This document shows, piece by piece, positions 17,359-30,525 of a stretch of DNA of 64,000 nucleotides; positions within the stretch are counted from its first letter, which is position 1, and every line of letters starts with the position of its first letter. This DNA is from Erythrobacter sp. (GTDB lineage Bacteria; Pseudomonadota; Alphaproteobacteria; Sphingomonadales; Sphingomonadaceae). The notes beneath the pieces were generated by a model. That model worked only from the letters and a program-made list of their open reading frames with translations, made no database searches and was not told where the DNA came from. Made by a program: the position numbers and the translations under genes. Where the stretch lies: contig JAILWQ010000001.1 in assembly GCA_025698865.1 (NCBI GenBank), positions 248,001 through 312,000 of the forward strand. Direction: 5' to 3'.

Positions 17359-18216
17359 TTACTCCGCAACAGCCGCGGCGTCGGCTTGTGCCTCCGCCTC
17401 GGACGCGCCGCCGCGACCCAGCAGGTCGGCAACCTTCTTGCCACGACGCTGAGCGACCGACTTCGGCGAAGTCTGGTTGGTCAACGCGTCGAAGGTGGCG
17501 CGGATCATGTTGTAAGGGTTGGACGTACCGACCGACTTGGTCACCACGTCAGCGACGCCGAGGCTTTCGAACACAGCGCGCATCGGACCACCGGCGATGA
17601 TGCCGGTACCCGGAGGCGCGGTGCGAACAGTCACCTTACCGGCGCCGAAACGGCCGTTGCCGTCGTGGTGAAGCGTGCGACCTTCCTTGAGCGGAACGCG
17701 GACCATGTGCTTGCGCGCGGCGGCGGTCGCCTTGGAGATCGCCTCCGGCACTTCGCGGGCCTTGCCCTTGCCGAAGCCGACGCGGCCCGAACCGTCACCA
17801 ACCACGACCAGCGCCGCGAAGCCGAAGCGCTTGCCGCCCTTCACCGTCTTGGAGACACGGTTGATGTGGACCAGCTTCTCGATGATGCCGTCGTCTTCTT
17901 CCTCGCGACGGTTGCCGCGACGGTTGTCGCGACCGCCACGACCGCGACCACGGTGACGATCGCCACCACCACGGTTGTCGCGTCCGCCCCGGCCGCCACG
18001 ACCGCGCTGCTCGGGCTGCCCTTCGGCACCCTGCTCAGGATCCTGGTTTGCCGCGGCTTCCGACGGAGTGTCGGCGATCGCCGGCTTCTCGTTCGTCACC
18101 GCATTTTCGGTCTGGGCTTCGACGACGCCGGATCCGGCCTTCGCCTTGGCGACCTCGGGCGTTTCGGCCGGAGCCGTGTTCGCCTGGTTCTCTTCGGTTG
18201 TGTTTTCGTCAGCCAT
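17359..18216 (-). CDS. rpsE: 30S ribosomal protein S5 with long RGG-rich N-terminal extension
   Basis: S5 of the decoding and mRNA-entry region of the 30S subunit, important for translational fidelity. The core (about residues 110-275) is canonical: [50 protein letters not shown]. In front of it are about 100 extra residues: an acidic/Ala-rich stretch, then RGRGGRGGR and similar repeats rich in Arg, Gly, Asp and Asn. 285 residues compared with 166-200 in most bacteria. Two adjacent ATGs (18219, 18216) are possible; the second has better spacing from GGAG. The start region overlaps the rplR stop. Confidence 0.95.
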   Translation of the reverse strand: MADENTTEENQANTAPAETPEVAKAKAGSGVVEAQTENAVTNEKPAIADTPSEAAANQDPEQGAEGQPEQRGRGGRGGRDNRGGGDRHRGRGRGGRDNRRGNRREEEDDGIIEKLVHINRVSKTVKGGKRFGFAALVVVGDGSGRVGFGKGKAREVPEAISKATAAARKHMVRVPLKEGRTLHHDGNGRFGAGKVTVRTAPPGTGIIAGGPMRAVFESLGVADVVTKSVGTSNPYNMIRATFDALTNQTSPKSVAQRRGKKVADLLGRGGASEAEAQADAAAVAE

Positions 18217-18218
18217 CA

Positions 18219-18563
18219 TCAGAACTCCAGCCCGCCTTCGCGGGCGGCGTCGGCCAGCGCCTTAACGCGGCCATGGAAAAGGAACCCGCCGCGATCGAAC
18301 ACGACAGTGATCACGCCGGCCTGCTTGGCGGCAGCGGCGATGTCGCTGCCGACCTTGGTGGCAGCGTCCACATTGGCACCCGACGAGGAACCGCCGAGAG
18401 TGGAAGCGGCAGCAACCGTCTTACCCGACGCATCGTCGATGATCTGGGCATAGATGTGCTTGCCGGTGCGGTGCACGGACAGGCGCGGCTTGTCACCGGC
18501 ACGGCGGCGCAGGGCGGTCCGCACGCGGCGGCGGCGGCGCTCGAAGAGGGAAAGCTTGGCCAT
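18219..18563 (-). CDS. rplR: 50S ribosomal protein L18
   Basis: L18 binds 5S rRNA in the central protuberance. 114 residues with the basic N-terminus [32 protein letters not shown] and the C-terminal [20 protein letters not shown]. The GGAG near its end probably drives rpsE translation. Normal length. Confidence 0.97.
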   Translation of the reverse strand: MAKLSLFERRRRRVRTALRRRAGDKPRLSVHRTGKHIYAQIIDDASGKTVAAASTLGGSSSGANVDAATKVGSDIAAAAKQAGVITVVFDRGGFLFHGRVKALADAAREGGLEF

Positions 18564-18564
18564 C

Positions 18565-19098
18565 TTACTTCTTCTTCCCTTCCTTGCGGAAGATGTATTC
18601 GCCCTGGTACTTGATGCCCTTGCCCTTGTACGGCTCGGGCTTGCGCCAGCGGCGGATTTCTGCGGCGAACTGACCGACCTTCTGCTTGTCGATCCCCGTT
18701 ACGTGGATGGTCGCCTGATCAGGGGTCTGAACGTCGAGACCTTCCGGCACGTCGAGATCGACGTCGTGCGAATAGCCGAGCTGAAGCTTGAGCTTCTTGC
18801 CCTGCGCCTGCGCACGATAGCCGACGCCGGTGAGCTGCAGCGTCTTGGTGAAGCCCTCCGTGACGCCTTCGACCAGGTTCGACACCAGCGTCCGCTGCAT
18901 GCCCCAGTGGTTACGGGCCGCGCGGGTCGCGTTGGCCGGCTGCACCGAGATCTCGTCGTTCTCGACCTTGTAGTCGATCAGGTCGGACAGGCCCATGGTC
19001 AGAGTGCCCTTAGGCCCCTTGACCGACAGCGTGCTGCCTTCGATGTTGGCGGAGACCCCGCTGGGGATCGCCACCGGACGTTTGCCGATGCGGCTCAT
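18565..19098 (-). CDS. rplF: 50S ribosomal protein L6
   Basis: L6 lies near the sarcin-ricin loop of the large subunit. 177 residues, the usual length, starting [15 protein letters not shown] and ending with [14 protein letters not shown] and a lysine-rich tail. Its ATG overlaps the rpsH stop; one base separates it from rplR. Confidence 0.97.
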   Translation of the reverse strand: MSRIGKRPVAIPSGVSANIEGSTLSVKGPKGTLTMGLSDLIDYKVENDEISVQPANATRAARNHWGMQRTLVSNLVEGVTEGFTKTLQLTGVGYRAQAQGKKLKLQLGYSHDVDLDVPEGLDVQTPDQATIHVTGIDKQKVGQFAAEIRRWRKPEPYKGKGIKYQGEYIFRKEGKKK

Positions 19099-19493
19099 CA
19101 GAACACCTCCGCCAGCACTTCGCCGCCGACATTTTCCGAACGCGCTTCGTTGTCCGAAAGCACGCCCTTCGGCGTCGAGACGATGGTGATGCCGAGGCCG
19201 TTGCGCACGATCGGCAGTTCCTTGGAACCCGAATAGACGCGACGGCCAGGCTTGGAGACGCGAGCGACATGCTTGATCGCAGGTTCGCCCTCGAAATACT
19301 TCAGTTCGATCCGCAGCGCGGCGTGCTTGCCCGAGGAATCCTCGCTGAAGCCACGGATGTAGCCTTCGCGCTGGAGAACCTCGAGGACGTTTGCGCGCAG
19401 CTTGCTGGCGGGCGACAGGACGCTGTCCTTCTTCGCCTGCTGGCCGTTGCGGATGCGGGTGAGCATGTCACCCAGGGGATCGGTCATAGCCAT
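19098..19493 (-). CDS. rpsH: 30S ribosomal protein S8
   Basis: S8 binds the central domain of 16S rRNA. 131 residues starting M(A)[16 protein letters not shown], with [11 protein letters not shown] and a C-terminal [16 protein letters not shown] block. In enterics S8 represses the spc operon; whether this holds here cannot be seen. Eleven bases after rpsN. Confidence 0.97.
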   Translation of the reverse strand: MAMTDPLGDMLTRIRNGQQAKKDSVLSPASKLRANVLEVLQREGYIRGFSEDSSGKHAALRIELKYFEGEPAIKHVARVSKPGRRVYSGSKELPIVRNGLGITIVSTPKGVLSDNEARSENVGGEVLAEVF

Positions 19494-19504
19494 CTTCTAA
19501 ACCC

Positions 19505-19810
19505 TCACCAGCTCGACTTGGTCAAACCGGGGATCATCCCCTTGTTGCCGAGGTCGCGCAGTTCAATGCGGTTGAGGCCGAACTTGCGGTAGTAGCCGCG
19601 GGGGCGGCCGGTCGTGGAGCAGCGGTTGCGCACCCGGGTCGGGTTCGCATTGCGCGGCAACTCGGCCATTTTGAGCCGGGCCATCAGACGCTCGGTATCG
19701 TCGAGCGACTCGTCGTCCGCGATCGCCTTGAGCTTCGCGTACTTGTCCGCATACTGCTTGACGAGCTTCTTGCGACGCTCGTTCTTGTTGATCGAACTCA
19801 GTTTCGCCAT
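19505..19810 (-). CDS. rpsN: 30S ribosomal protein S14, zinc-independent form
   Basis: S14 of the 30S head. 101 residues, the long form lacking the two C-x2-C pairs of the zinc type; ends with [26 protein letters not shown]. It is 26 bases downstream of rplE. Confidence 0.97.
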   Translation of the reverse strand: MAKLSSINKNERRKKLVKQYADKYAKLKAIADDESLDDTERLMARLKMAELPRNANPTRVRNRCSTTGRPRGYYRKFGLNRIELRDLGNKGMIPGLTKSSW

Positions 19811-19836
19811 TGGACTTAAGTTCCTTTGCTAGCGGC

Positions 19837-20421
19837 TTACGCCGCTTCCTTCTCTGCTTCGGACGACTTGTCGCCCGGGAACGGGAAACCGAACAGACGG
19901 AGCAGCTCGCGCGCTTCCTCGTCGGTCTTCGCCGTGGTGGTTACGATGATATCCATGCCCCGGACCTTCTCGATCTTGTCGTAGGAGATTTCCGGGAACA
20001 CAATCTGTTCCTTGAGGCCCATAGCATAATTGCCGCGTCCGTCGAAAGAACGGGGATTCAGTCCGCGAAAGTCACGGATGCGCGGCATTGCGATGGTCAC
20101 GAGACGATCGAGGAATTCAAACATCCGGTCTCGGCGCAGGGTCACCTTCGCACCGATGGGCATGCCTTCACGCAGCTTGAACTGCGCGATCGACTTCTTC
20201 GCCTTGGTGATGACCGGCTTCTGGCCGGCGATCAGCGCCATTTCCTCGGCCGCGGTCTGGACCTTCTTCTTGTCCTGGCTCGCCTCGCCCACCCCCATGT
20301 TGAGCGTGATCTTCTCGAGCTTGGGCACGGCGAGACGATTGGAGTAACCGAACTTCTCGGTCATCGCCTTGACGATCTCGTCCTCGTACTTGGACTTCAT
20401 GCGGGGCTTGTAATCAGCCAT
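19837..20421 (-). CDS. rplE: 50S ribosomal protein L5
   Basis: L5 binds 5S rRNA and contacts P-site tRNA. The ATG at 20421 starts [16 protein letters not shown]; a longer upstream extension overlaps rplX and is not supported. 194 residues with [29 protein letters not shown] and [20 protein letters not shown]. Overlaps the rplX stop by 8 bases (ATGGCTGA), implying translational coupling. Confidence 0.97.
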   Translation of the reverse strand: MADYKPRMKSKYEDEIVKAMTEKFGYSNRLAVPKLEKITLNMGVGEASQDKKKVQTAAEEMALIAGQKPVITKAKKSIAQFKLREGMPIGAKVTLRRDRMFEFLDRLVTIAMPRIRDFRGLNPRSFDGRGNYAMGLKEQIVFPEISYDKIEKVRGMDIIVTTTAKTDEEARELLRLFGFPFPGDKSSEAEKEAA

Positions 20422-20734
20422 CGATGGTCTCCCCGGACTTGACTGCGACGCGGACCTTCTTGCCGTCCTTCTCTTCGAAGCGGACGCGGGTCGGCTTGCC
20501 ATCCTTCGGATCGGCGATCGCGACCTTGCCGATCGACATGGGCGCGGCGAACCGGTCGAGCCCGCCCTGCGGGTTCTGCTGGCTCGGCTTGCGATGGCGG
20601 GTGGCGACGTTCACGCCTTCCACGACGATCTTGCCTTCCTTGGGCATGACCTTCTGGACAGTGCCGGTGTTGCCCTTGTCCTTGCCGGACAGGACGACGA
20701 CAGTGTCACCCTTCTTGATCTTTGCAGCGGCCAT
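20414..20734 (-). CDS. rplX: 50S ribosomal protein L24
   Basis: L24, an assembly initiator at the tunnel exit. 106 residues from the ATG at 20734 (a GTG three bases upstream also opens the frame). The KOW motif is visible: [20 protein letters not shown]. Its start overlaps the rplN stop and its end overlaps rplE. Confidence 0.97.
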   Translation of the reverse strand: MAAAKIKKGDTVVVLSGKDKGNTGTVQKVMPKEGKIVVEGVNVATRHRKPSQQNPQGGLDRFAAPMSIGKVAIADPKDGKPTRVRFEEKDGKKVRVAVKSGETIDG

Positions 20735-21102
20735 CACAGCACCTCCGGCGCGAGCGAGATGATCTTCATGAAGCCCTTGCCGCGAAGCTCACGGACGACC
20801 GGGCCAAAGATACGGGTGCCGATCGGCTCCTCGCTCTTGTTAACGAGCACGGCAGCATTGCTGTCGAAACGGATCACGCTGCCATCGGGGCGGCGGACGT
20901 CCTTCTTGGTGCGCACGATCACGGCGCGATGAACGTCGCCCTTCTTCACCTTGGCGCGTGGCTGGGCTTCCTTCACGGAAACCACGATCACGTCCCCGAC
21001 ACTCGCGGTACGACGCTTCGACCCGCCCAGCACCTTGATGCACTGGACGCGCTTGGCGCCGCTGTTGTCCGCGACGTCGAGATTGGATTGCATCTGGATC
21101 AT
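20734..21102 (-). CDS. rplN: 50S ribosomal protein L14
   Basis: L14 lies at the subunit interface. 122 residues, exactly the normal length, starting [17 protein letters not shown] and ending [28 protein letters not shown]. The 55-base gap after rpsQ contains a 7-bp hairpin (TGCCGGA/TCCGGCA). Confidence 0.98.
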   Translation of the reverse strand: MIQMQSNLDVADNSGAKRVQCIKVLGGSKRRTASVGDVIVVSVKEAQPRAKVKKGDVHRAVIVRTKKDVRRPDGSVIRFDSNAAVLVNKSEEPIGTRIFGPVVRELRGKGFMKIISLAPEVL

Positions 21103-21157
21103 CGATCCGGTTCCTTCTCACTGGCTTGCCGGAACGGGTCCGGCAGTTCCTAATTCG

Positions 21158-21448
21158 TCAGTTGCCTGCGGCTTCGACTTCCAGGTCAGCTTCCACCGCC
21201 TGCGTGCCGCCCGCCGCGACCCGGTCCTTAACGGCCCAGGTCTTGGTCTTGGAGATCGGCTTGGTCTCTTCGATCCGCACGATGTCGCCGAGTTCGTACT
21301 CGTTCTGCTCGTCGTGGGCATGATACTTCTTCGAGCGGCGGATGATCTTCCCGTAGAGCGGGTGCTTCACCTTGCGCTCGACGAGCACAGTCACGGTCTT
21401 GTCGGTCTTGTTCGAGGTGACCGTGCCGATGAGGATACGCTTGGGCAT
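21158..21448 (-). CDS. rpsQ: 30S ribosomal protein S17
   Basis: S17 binds the 5' domain of 16S rRNA. 96 residues: the core [39 protein letters not shown] and [16 protein letters not shown] is canonical. The last 15 or so residues ([19 protein letters not shown]) form an acidic extension. Follows rpmC closely. Confidence 0.97.
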   Translation of the reverse strand: MPKRILIGTVTSNKTDKTVTVLVERKVKHPLYGKIIRRSKKYHAHDEQNEYELGDIVRIEETKPISKTKTWAVKDRVAAGGTQAVEADLEVEAAGN

Positions 21449-21450
21449 GT

Positions 21451-21690
21451 TCAGGCCTTCTCTTTCGTGCCGGCCGCGCTCTTCGCGGTGGCCTGGCGCT
21501 CGGTCTGAAGCGTCTTGATGCGGGCGATGTCGCGACGGACTTCCTTGATCCGCGCCGGACGCTCGAGCTGATTGGTGGCGGCCTGGAAGCGCAGGTTGAA
21601 CTGCTCCTTCTTCAGATCGACGAGCTGCTCGGAAAGCTGGTCGTCGGTCTTGGTCCGCATGTCTTCAGCGGTGGACTTGTTCTGGGCCAT
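21451..21690 (-). CDS. rpmC: 50S ribosomal protein L29
   Basis: L29 near the tunnel exit, part of the binding site for trigger factor and SRP. 79 residues, two-helix protein with [20 protein letters not shown] and [15 protein letters not shown]. Two consecutive ATGs (21693, 21690); the second has the better 6-base spacing to GGAGG. It overlaps the rplP stop. The C-terminal [14 protein letters not shown] is a short extra tail. Confidence 0.95.
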   Translation of the reverse strand: MAQNKSTAEDMRTKTDDQLSEQLVDLKKEQFNLRFQAATNQLERPARIKEVRRDIARIKTLQTERQATAKSAAGTKEKA

Positions 21691-22124
21691 CATTCGCCTC
21701 CCAGGTGAGAGGTGTCGCCGAAGCGGGCGACGACCTTGGTCTTGACCGGCAGCTTCATCGCCGCACGCTCGAATGCCTCGGCGGCCAGCGGGCCGGCAAC
21801 GCCGTCGAGTTCGAACAGGATACGGCCAGGCTTCACGCGCGCGGCCCAGTATTCCACCGAACCCTTGCCCTTACCCTGACGGACTTCGGCAGGCTTCTTG
21901 GACACGGGCACGTCCGGAAACACGCGGATCCACAGACGTCCCTGACGCTTGATGTGACGCGTGATCGCTCGACGCGCGGCTTCGATCTGGCGCGCGGTGA
22001 TGCGTTCCGGTTCCAGTGCCTTAAGGCCGTAGGAGCCGAAATTCAGCGCCGTGCCGCCCTTGGCGTTGCCGTGAATACGGCCCTTGAACGCCTTGCGGAA
22101 CTTGGTTTTCTTCGGTTGCAGCAT
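21690..22124 (-). CDS. rplP: 50S ribosomal protein L16
   Basis: L16 is needed for the A-site region and 50S maturation. 144 residues beginning [19 protein letters not shown], with [18 protein letters not shown] and the conserved basic loop. Slightly longer than the 136-residue enteric form. Confidence 0.97.
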   Translation of the reverse strand: MLQPKKTKFRKAFKGRIHGNAKGGTALNFGSYGLKALEPERITARQIEAARRAITRHIKRQGRLWIRVFPDVPVSKKPAEVRQGKGKGSVEYWAARVKPGRILFELDGVAGPLAAEAFERAAMKLPVKTKVVARFGDTSHLGGE

Positions 22125-22145
22125 GGTTCTTTCCTATACCTGCAA

Positions 22146-22841
22146 TCAGCGCGCCGGCCGGACGCCGGAAGTCTGCGCTTCCATCATCAGGCGGTCCTGA
22201 GCGGTCGGATCGTGTGCGAGAATCTCGCCCTTGAAGATCCAGACCTTGATGCCGATGATCCCGTAGGCGGTGAGCGCCTCGGCTTCGGCATAGTCGACAT
22301 TGGCACGCAGCGTGTGAAGCGGAACGCGGCCTTCGCGATACCATTCCACGCGGGCGATCTCGGCACCGCCGAGACGGCCGCCGCAAACGATCTTGATGCC
22401 CTCGGCACCCAGACGAAGCGCCGACTGCACCGCGCGCTTCATGGCGCGACGGAAGGCGATGCGGCGGATCAGCTGATCGGCGACACCCTGCGCAACGAGC
22501 TTGGCGTCGATTTCCGGCTTGCGGATTTCGACGATGTTCAGCTTCACTTCGCTGGCGGTCATCCGCGACAACTTGGTGCGAAGCTTCTCGATGTCCGCGC
22601 CCTTCTTGCCAATGATGACGCCGGGACGCGCCGCGTAAATCGAAATGCGGCACAGCTTCGCCGGACGCTCGATCACGACCTTCGAGATCGCGGCCTGGGG
22701 CAGCGAGTCGAAAATGTGCTTGCGGATCTCGATGTCTTCGCTGAGCAGCTTGGCATAGTCGCGCCCTTCGGCGTACCAGCGGCTGTCCCAGGTGCGGTTG
22801 ATCTGCAGGCGCAGACCGATCGGATTGCTCTTCTGACCCAT
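22146..22841 (-). CDS. rpsC: 30S ribosomal protein S3
   Basis: S3 forms part of the mRNA entry tunnel and helicase activity. 231 residues starting [22 protein letters not shown], with the KH-domain [18 protein letters not shown] and [18 protein letters not shown]. Normal length. One base separates it from rplV. Confidence 0.98.
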   Translation of the reverse strand: MGQKSNPIGLRLQINRTWDSRWYAEGRDYAKLLSEDIEIRKHIFDSLPQAAISKVVIERPAKLCRISIYAARPGVIIGKKGADIEKLRTKLSRMTASEVKLNIVEIRKPEIDAKLVAQGVADQLIRRIAFRRAMKRAVQSALRLGAEGIKIVCGGRLGGAEIARVEWYREGRVPLHTLRANVDYAEAEALTAYGIIGIKVWIFKGEILAHDPTAQDRLMMEAQTSGVRPAR

Positions 22842-22842
22842 C

Positions 22843-23220
22843 TTACGCCTCTTCCATCTCGCGAACCACGATCCGCAGCCGGCTGAACGGCTTGAGGATA
22901 CGGGTGGATTTGCCGCGGCCGCGAACGTGGAACCGCTTCATGGTGATCGACTTGCCGACGGATGCCTCGGCAACCACCAGCGCATCAACGTCCAGGTCGT
23001 GATTGTTTTCCGCATTGGCAATCGCCGAAGCGAGAACCTTGCTGGCATCGCGCGCCATCGCCTTCTTCGAGAAGGCGAGGATGTTCATGGCCTCTTCGGC
23101 CTTCTTACCGCGGATCAGTTCGGCGACGAGGTTGAGCTTCTGCGCCGAACCACGGATCGTGGTGCCGACGGCGAGCGCCTCGTTCTCCGCAACGCGGCGG
23201 GGTGCTTTAGGCTTGCTCAT
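22843..23220 (-). CDS. rplV: 50S ribosomal protein L22
   Basis: L22 lines the exit tunnel (macrolide region). 125 residues with [21 protein letters not shown] and the tunnel hairpin region [17 protein letters not shown]. Start overlaps the rpsS stop. Confidence 0.97.
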   Translation of the reverse strand: MSKPKAPRRVAENEALAVGTTIRGSAQKLNLVAELIRGKKAEEAMNILAFSKKAMARDASKVLASAIANAENNHDLDVDALVVAEASVGKSITMKRFHVRGRGKSTRILKPFSRLRIVVREMEEA

Positions 23221-23498
23221 CAGCGCTTACCCTTCTTGTCGGCGGCGTGGCCCGGGAAAGTACGCGTGGGCGCGAATTCGCCGAGCTTGTGGCCGACCAT
23301 CTCTTCCGAAACGGACACCGGGATGAACTTGTGGCCGTTGTAGACGCTGAACGTCAGGCCGACGAAGTCGGGCAGAATGGTGCTGCGCCGCGACCAGGTC
23401 TTGATCGGCTTGTTGCTGGTGTTCGCTTCCTGAGCTTCCTGCGCCTTCTTGAGAAGGCTGAGCTCGACGAACGGACCCTTCCAAACGGAACGTGCCAT
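23220..23498 (-). CDS. rpsS: 30S ribosomal protein S19
   Basis: S19 of the 30S head, partner of S13. 92 residues starting [12 protein letters not shown], with [21 protein letters not shown] and [19 protein letters not shown]. Normal length; 6 bases after rplB. Confidence 0.98.
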   Translation of the reverse strand: MARSVWKGPFVELSLLKKAQEAQEANTSNKPIKTWSRRSTILPDFVGLTFSVYNGHKFIPVSVSEEMVGHKLGEFAPTRTFPGHAADKKGKR

Positions 23499-23504
23499 GT
23501 CCGG

Positions 23505-24341
23505 TTACCTCTTCTTCTTCGCGTGGCGCGAACGGATGATCATCTTATCCGTCTGCTTGTTCTTGCGGGTGCGGGCGCCCTTGGTCGGCTTGCCCCACGG
23601 AGTGACCGGATGACGGCCACCCGAGGTGCGGCCTTCACCACCACCATGCGGGTGATCGACCGGGTTCTTCGCGACACCGCGTGTCAGCGGACGGCGGCCC
23701 TTCCAGCGGGTGCGGCCGGCCTTGCCGAAGTTCTGGTTCTGGTTGTCGGGGTTCGAGACCGCGCCAACCGTGCCCATGCAATCGGCCCGCAGGTAGCGCT
23801 GCTCGCCGCTGTTGAGACGAACGATGACCATACCGCGATCGCGACCGACCAGCTGGACGTAGGTCCCGGCCGAACGGGCGATCTGGCCGCCCTTGCCCGG
23901 CTTCATCTCGACATTGTGGCAGATCGTGCCAACCGGCATCTGGCCGAGAAGCATGGCGTTGCCCGGCTTGGTGTCGGTCCGCTCGCCGGCGACGACCTTG
24001 TCCCCGACCGCGAGACGCTGCGGCGCGATGATGTAGGCGAGCTCGCCGTCCTCATACTTCACCAGAGCGATGAAAGCGGTGCGGTTCGGATCGTATTCGA
24101 GCCTTTCCACGGTGCCTTCGACATCCCACTTGCGACGCTTGAAGTCGATATAGCGGTACTTCTGCTTGTGACCGCCGGCGATGCCGCGCGAGGTCACATG
24201 GCCCTTGTTGTTGCGGCCGCCCGTCTTGCGCTTGCCTTCCGTCAGCGACTTGACCGGACCACCCTTGTGGAGGCCGGACTTGTCGACGAGGATGAGGCCG
24301 CGGCGCGCGGGGCTCGTCGGTTTATAGTTCTTCAGTGCCAT
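23505..24341 (-). CDS. rplB: 50S ribosomal protein L2
   Basis: L2 is required for subunit association and the peptidyl-transferase centre. 278 residues, normal length, with [42 protein letters not shown] and the critical loop [19 protein letters not shown] that carries the catalytically important histidine. Confidence 0.98.
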   Translation of the reverse strand: MALKNYKPTSPARRGLILVDKSGLHKGGPVKSLTEGKRKTGGRNNKGHVTSRGIAGGHKQKYRYIDFKRRKWDVEGTVERLEYDPNRTAFIALVKYEDGELAYIIAPQRLAVGDKVVAGERTDTKPGNAMLLGQMPVGTICHNVEMKPGKGGQIARSAGTYVQLVGRDRGMVIVRLNSGEQRYLRADCMGTVGAVSNPDNQNQNFGKAGRTRWKGRRPLTRGVAKNPVDHPHGGGEGRTSGGRHPVTPWGKPTKGARTRKNKQTDKMIIRSRHAKKKR

Positions 24342-24345
24342 GGGA

Positions 24346-24660
24346 TCAGCTCACACCTTCGGTGATGTCGATCGGATCCTGACCCTCTGCGAGAGTCACG
24401 ATCGCCTTCTTCTGGTCGGTCCGCTTGTAGGGCTTGCCCCGCCAGCGCTTCGACTTGCCCTTCACGTTCATCGTGTTCACCGCAGCGACCTTGCGATCGT
24501 AGAGCGCTTCGATCGCTTCCTTGATCTGCGGCTTGGTGGCGGTGTTCGCGACCTTGAAGACGACCGCGTTGTGCTCGGACGCCATGGTCGACTTTTCGGT
24601 GATGTGGGGGCTGAGGATCACGTCGTAGTGACGCGCATCGATTGCCTGCTTCTTAGCCAT
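24346..24660 (-). CDS. rplW: 50S ribosomal protein L23
   Basis: L23 is the docking site for trigger factor and SRP at the tunnel exit. The ATG at 24660 ([19 protein letters not shown]) is chosen over a 10-residue longer frame that runs into rplD. 104 residues with [10 protein letters not shown] and the [16 protein letters not shown] loop. Overlaps rplD by 8 bases. Confidence 0.97.
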   Translation of the reverse strand: MAKKQAIDARHYDVILSPHITEKSTMASEHNAVVFKVANTATKPQIKEAIEALYDRKVAAVNTMNVKGKSKRWRGKPYKRTDQKKAIVTLAEGQDPIDITEGVS

Positions 24661-25276
24661 TGAAACGCGCCTCCAGCTTCTCGACCGCATCCTTGGTGAG
24701 GACCAGCGTGTCGTGCTTCAGGATGTCGTAGACGTTGGCACCGATCGCCGGGAGCACGTTCACGCCCGGAAGATTGCCGGCCGCCTTGCGGAAACCGTCA
24801 TCCACGCTCTCGCCGCCGATGACCAGGACCTTGCCGTTCCAGCCATTCTTGTCGAACTGGCCCTTGAGCGCCTTGGTCTTGGCATCCTTGAGCTCGAGGC
24901 TGTCGACGATCACGAGACCGTCCTTTGCCTTGCTCGACAGCGCCATCTTCAGACCGAGCGCGCGAACCTTCTTGTTCAGCGAGCTGGTGAAGTCACGCTT
25001 GCGGGCACCATGGGCTTTGCCGCCGCCGATGAAGATCGGAGCGCCGCGATCACCGTGGCGAGCGCCGCCCGAACCCTTCTGACGGCCGAACTTCTTGCCG
25101 GTGCGGGCCACGTCGGAACGCTCGCGCGTCGGACGGGCCGTCTCGCGACGGTTCCAAAGCTGCCAGGTGACGACGCGGTGAAGGATGTCGGCGCGCGGCT
25201 CGATACCGAACACGGCATCGTTGAGCTCGATATCGCCGGATGCCTTCCCATCCAGATTCTGGACCTTGACCTTCAC
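24653..25276 (-). CDS. rplD: 50S ribosomal protein L4
   Basis: L4 reaches into the exit tunnel; in enterics it also represses the S10 operon by acting on the leader. 207 residues with the extended-loop segment [21 protein letters not shown] and the C-terminal [21 protein letters not shown]. The S10 leader here has a terminator-like hairpin that could serve a similar control. Confidence 0.97.
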   Translation of the reverse strand: MKVKVQNLDGKASGDIELNDAVFGIEPRADILHRVVTWQLWNRRETARPTRERSDVARTGKKFGRQKGSGGARHGDRGAPIFIGGGKAHGARKRDFTSSLNKKVRALGLKMALSSKAKDGLVIVDSLELKDAKTKALKGQFDKNGWNGKVLVIGGESVDDGFRKAAGNLPGVNVLPAIGANVYDILKHDTLVLTKDAVEKLEARFNG

Positions 25277-25278
25277 GA

Positions 25279-26157
25279 TCAGGACTCCTTGCTCTCGCCG
25301 GCGTCGTCGACGCTGGGCGTGGTGCTGTTATCATCGGCCGCGCCGGTGTCGGCATCGACGCCGGCATCCTGCTGCTTCAGCAGTTCTTCCTGCTGCTCGG
25401 CGGAGACTTCGAGGTTGACCTGGCTCTCGGCCGCGCTCTCGACCAGACCGGCTTCGGCTTCCTGGTGCTCGAACTCGTCACGGTTGCGGTACATGACGCC
25501 GGGGAACGGCAGATCCTCGTGCTTCACCTTGACGGCGTCGCGGACGAGCATCCAGCTGTTCTTGGCGCCGGGGACCGAGCCCTTGACGAAGAGCAGGCCG
25601 CGATCGGCGTCGGTGCGGACGATCTCGAGGTTCTGCTGGGTGCGCTGACGGTCACCCATGTGGCCGGCCATCTTTTTGCCCTTGAACACGCGACCCGGAT
25701 CCTGACGGTTACCCGTCGAACCGTGCGAACGGTGGCTGATCGAGACACCGTGCGTGGCGCGCAGACCACCGAAGCCCCAGCGCTTCATGGCGCCAGCGAA
25801 GCCCTTGCCCTGCGTGTGACCGGTGATGTCGACCTTCTGGCCGGCGATGAAATGTTCGGCCGAGATGCGGGCACCGACCGGCAGCAGCCCGTCTTCGCCT
25901 TCGACGCGGAATTCCGCGACCTTCATCTTCAGCCCGACGTCGGCCTTGGCGAAAGCTTCGCGCTGCGGCTTGTTGACGTTCTTCTGCTTGGCCTCGCCCG
26001 CGCCGAGCTGGACAGCGAAATAGCCGTCACGCTCCTGCGTGCGCTGCGCGGTAACCTGGCAATTCTCCAGCGCGAGAACGGTGACCGGCACATGCCGACC
26101 GTCCTCCTGGAAGAGACGGGTCATCCCGACTTTCTTTGCGATAACGCCTGTGCGCAT
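25279..26157 (-). CDS. rplC: 50S ribosomal protein L3 with acidic C-terminal extension
   Basis: L3 initiates 50S assembly and reaches to the peptidyl-transferase centre. The ATG at 26157 follows AAGGAG and gives the canonical [16 protein letters not shown]; the frame is open further upstream but that part is non-coding. The core holds [21 protein letters not shown] and [23 protein letters not shown] (split here only for naming). After VRDAVKVK, where most L3 end, there are about 70 more residues rich in Glu, Asp, Ala, Ser and Gln. 292 residues versus about 209 in E. coli. Confidence 0.96.
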   Translation of the reverse strand: MRTGVIAKKVGMTRLFQEDGRHVPVTVLALENCQVTAQRTQERDGYFAVQLGAGEAKQKNVNKPQREAFAKADVGLKMKVAEFRVEGEDGLLPVGARISAEHFIAGQKVDITGHTQGKGFAGAMKRWGFGGLRATHGVSISHRSHGSTGNRQDPGRVFKGKKMAGHMGDRQRTQQNLEIVRTDADRGLLFVKGSVPGAKNSWMLVRDAVKVKHEDLPFPGVMYRNRDEFEHQEAEAGLVESAAESQVNLEVSAEQQEELLKQQDAGVDADTGAADDNSTTPSVDDAGESKES

Positions 26158-26336
26158 CGTCAAACTCCTTAACAGAGGCACCCCGGCCCATCCGAGGTGC
26201 TTGCTTGGCCCATTTGAGTGATGCGTCGCCCGTCCGGGCCAAACATGCTTCCCAGTATGGGAAGCGAGACGGGAGACGCAGCCCGGATCAGATCCGGCGG
26301 TATCTCGATATCGCGGGGACCATGCCCCGTGCCGGA

Positions 26337-26648
26337 TCAAGCCAGCTTGATCTCGACATTGACGCCCGCAGCAAGGTCGAGCTTCATCAGCGCGTCCACG
26401 GTCTGGGCGTTCGGCTGCACGATGTCCAGCAGCCGCTTGTAGGTACGGACCTCGAACTGCTCACGCGACTTCTTGTCGATGTGCGGACCGCGGTTCACGG
26501 TGAACTTCTCGATACGCGTCGGCATGGGAATGGGGCCACGAATAAGAGCACCCGTGCGACGCGCCGTATCAGCGATTTCGCCAGTCGCCTGGTCGAGAAC
26601 GCGGTGGTCGAACGCCTTGAGGCGAATGCGGATGTTCTGTGCTTCCAT
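26337..26648 (-). CDS. rpsJ: 30S ribosomal protein S10
   Basis: S10 of the 30S head, also the NusE transcription antitermination factor. 103 residues, exactly the E. coli length, starting [19 protein letters not shown] with [21 protein letters not shown]. The in-frame extension upstream of 26648 is leader sequence, not protein. First gene of the S10 operon; 179 bases precede rplC. Confidence 0.98.
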   Translation of the reverse strand: MEAQNIRIRLKAFDHRVLDQATGEIADTARRTGALIRGPIPMPTRIEKFTVNRGPHIDKKSREQFEVRTYKRLLDIVQPNAQTVDALMKLDLAAGVNVEIKLA

Positions 26649-26706
26649 TACCTGTACCGATGCGAAAGAGCCACGCGGGTCTTCGACCTTGCCGTTTCCG
26701 ACCCGC

Positions 26707-26752
26707 AAAAAAGAAAGGCCCGCCCATGTGCGCCCGGTTTCCCGGAGCGGGC
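26707..26752 (-). terminator. Terminator-like hairpin in the S10 operon leader (candidate attenuator)
   Basis: Minus strand: GCCCGCTC pairs with GGGCGGGC (8 bp, one G-U), followed by CTTTCTTTTTT. It lies about 45 bases downstream of the predicted transcription start region and 60 bases upstream of rpsJ, so it can only act on the S10 operon transcript. Confidence 0.55.
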
Positions 26753-26802
26753 GACCTTCCATGAATTCCGTTGGAGGAGACGAATCTCCGTCCGTGGAGG
26801 GG

Positions 26803-26831
26803 CATATACGGAGACGGATGATGACTGGCAA
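26803..26831 (-). promoter_or_regulatory. Candidate promoter of the S10 operon
   Basis: Minus strand: -35 TTGCCA (26826-26831), exact 17-base spacer, -10 TATATG (26803-26808). It is situated between the tuf terminator and rpsJ, giving a leader of about 150 bases. Confidence 0.6.
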
Positions 26832-26930
26832 CCCCGTTTTCTGACAAATTCGGGATCGGTTGGACGTGCGCGGCCACCTGGACGAGCTCTCGCGACCTTC
26901 ACCGCGTCAGAGGCTTGATTCACCCCCCAC

Positions 26931-26968
26931 AAAGCAAAGGGCCCGCCCTTCCGAGGAAGGACGGGCCC
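26931..26968 (-). terminator. Intrinsic terminator after tuf
   Basis: A stem of about 13 bp (GGGCCCGTCCTTCC / GGAAGGGCGGGCCC on the minus strand) followed by TTTGCTTTG, 22 bases beyond the tuf stop. Confidence 0.85.
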
Positions 26969-26990
26969 CAGCATGTTCAGACCGTAAGGC

Positions 26991-28166
<1,176 letters not shown>

Positions 28167-28204
28167 TCTCGTATAACCTCTGTCTGGATTGATTTCTCTG
28201 CGGG

Positions 28205-28237
28205 AAAAAGGCGACGCCCGCTGAATCAGGCGCCGCC
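28205..28237 (-). terminator. Terminator-like hairpin between fusA and tuf
   Basis: Minus strand: GGCGGCGCC pairs with GGCGTCGCC (9 pairs, one G-U), followed by five Ts, 20 bases beyond the fusA stop. It could end the rpsL-rpsG-fusA transcript or reduce readthrough into tuf. Confidence 0.65.
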
Positions 28238-28256
28238 CCTAGACCTTGCGCCTGCC

Positions 28257-30392
<2,136 letters not shown>

Positions 30393-30525
30393 AGGAATAC
30401 CTCTGAGAGTTCGGGGGCGAGACGGGCTCGACCCCCATGTAGGAAATTTTGTGACCGCTTGAAGACCCGGGCGCCACCTTTCGGGGCAGCCCGGACCTCA
30501 AGCGCGCCGGATTACCGGCGCCCGG

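Larger units (their letters stand above)
26649..26990 (-). other. tuf-rpsJ intergenic region: terminator, promoter and leader
   Basis: 342 bases without a gene. On the minus strand, in order of transcription: the tuf terminator (26931-26968), a candidate promoter (26803-26831), a small hairpin GGAGA-TTCG-TCTCC (26775-26788), a terminator-like hairpin (26707-26752), then the rpsJ start. No tRNA was found in it. Confidence 0.7.

Noticed and set aside
17869..18020. Repeated Arg/Gly codons in rpsE as a DNA repeat array or CRISPR
   Set aside because: The units are irregular in length, remain in frame and encode an RGG-type arm; there are no spacers of constant size.
26649..26990. Search for a tRNA between tuf and rpsJ
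   Set aside because: No cloverleaf or GGTTCRA-type T-arm was found; the gap is explained by terminator, promoter and leader.
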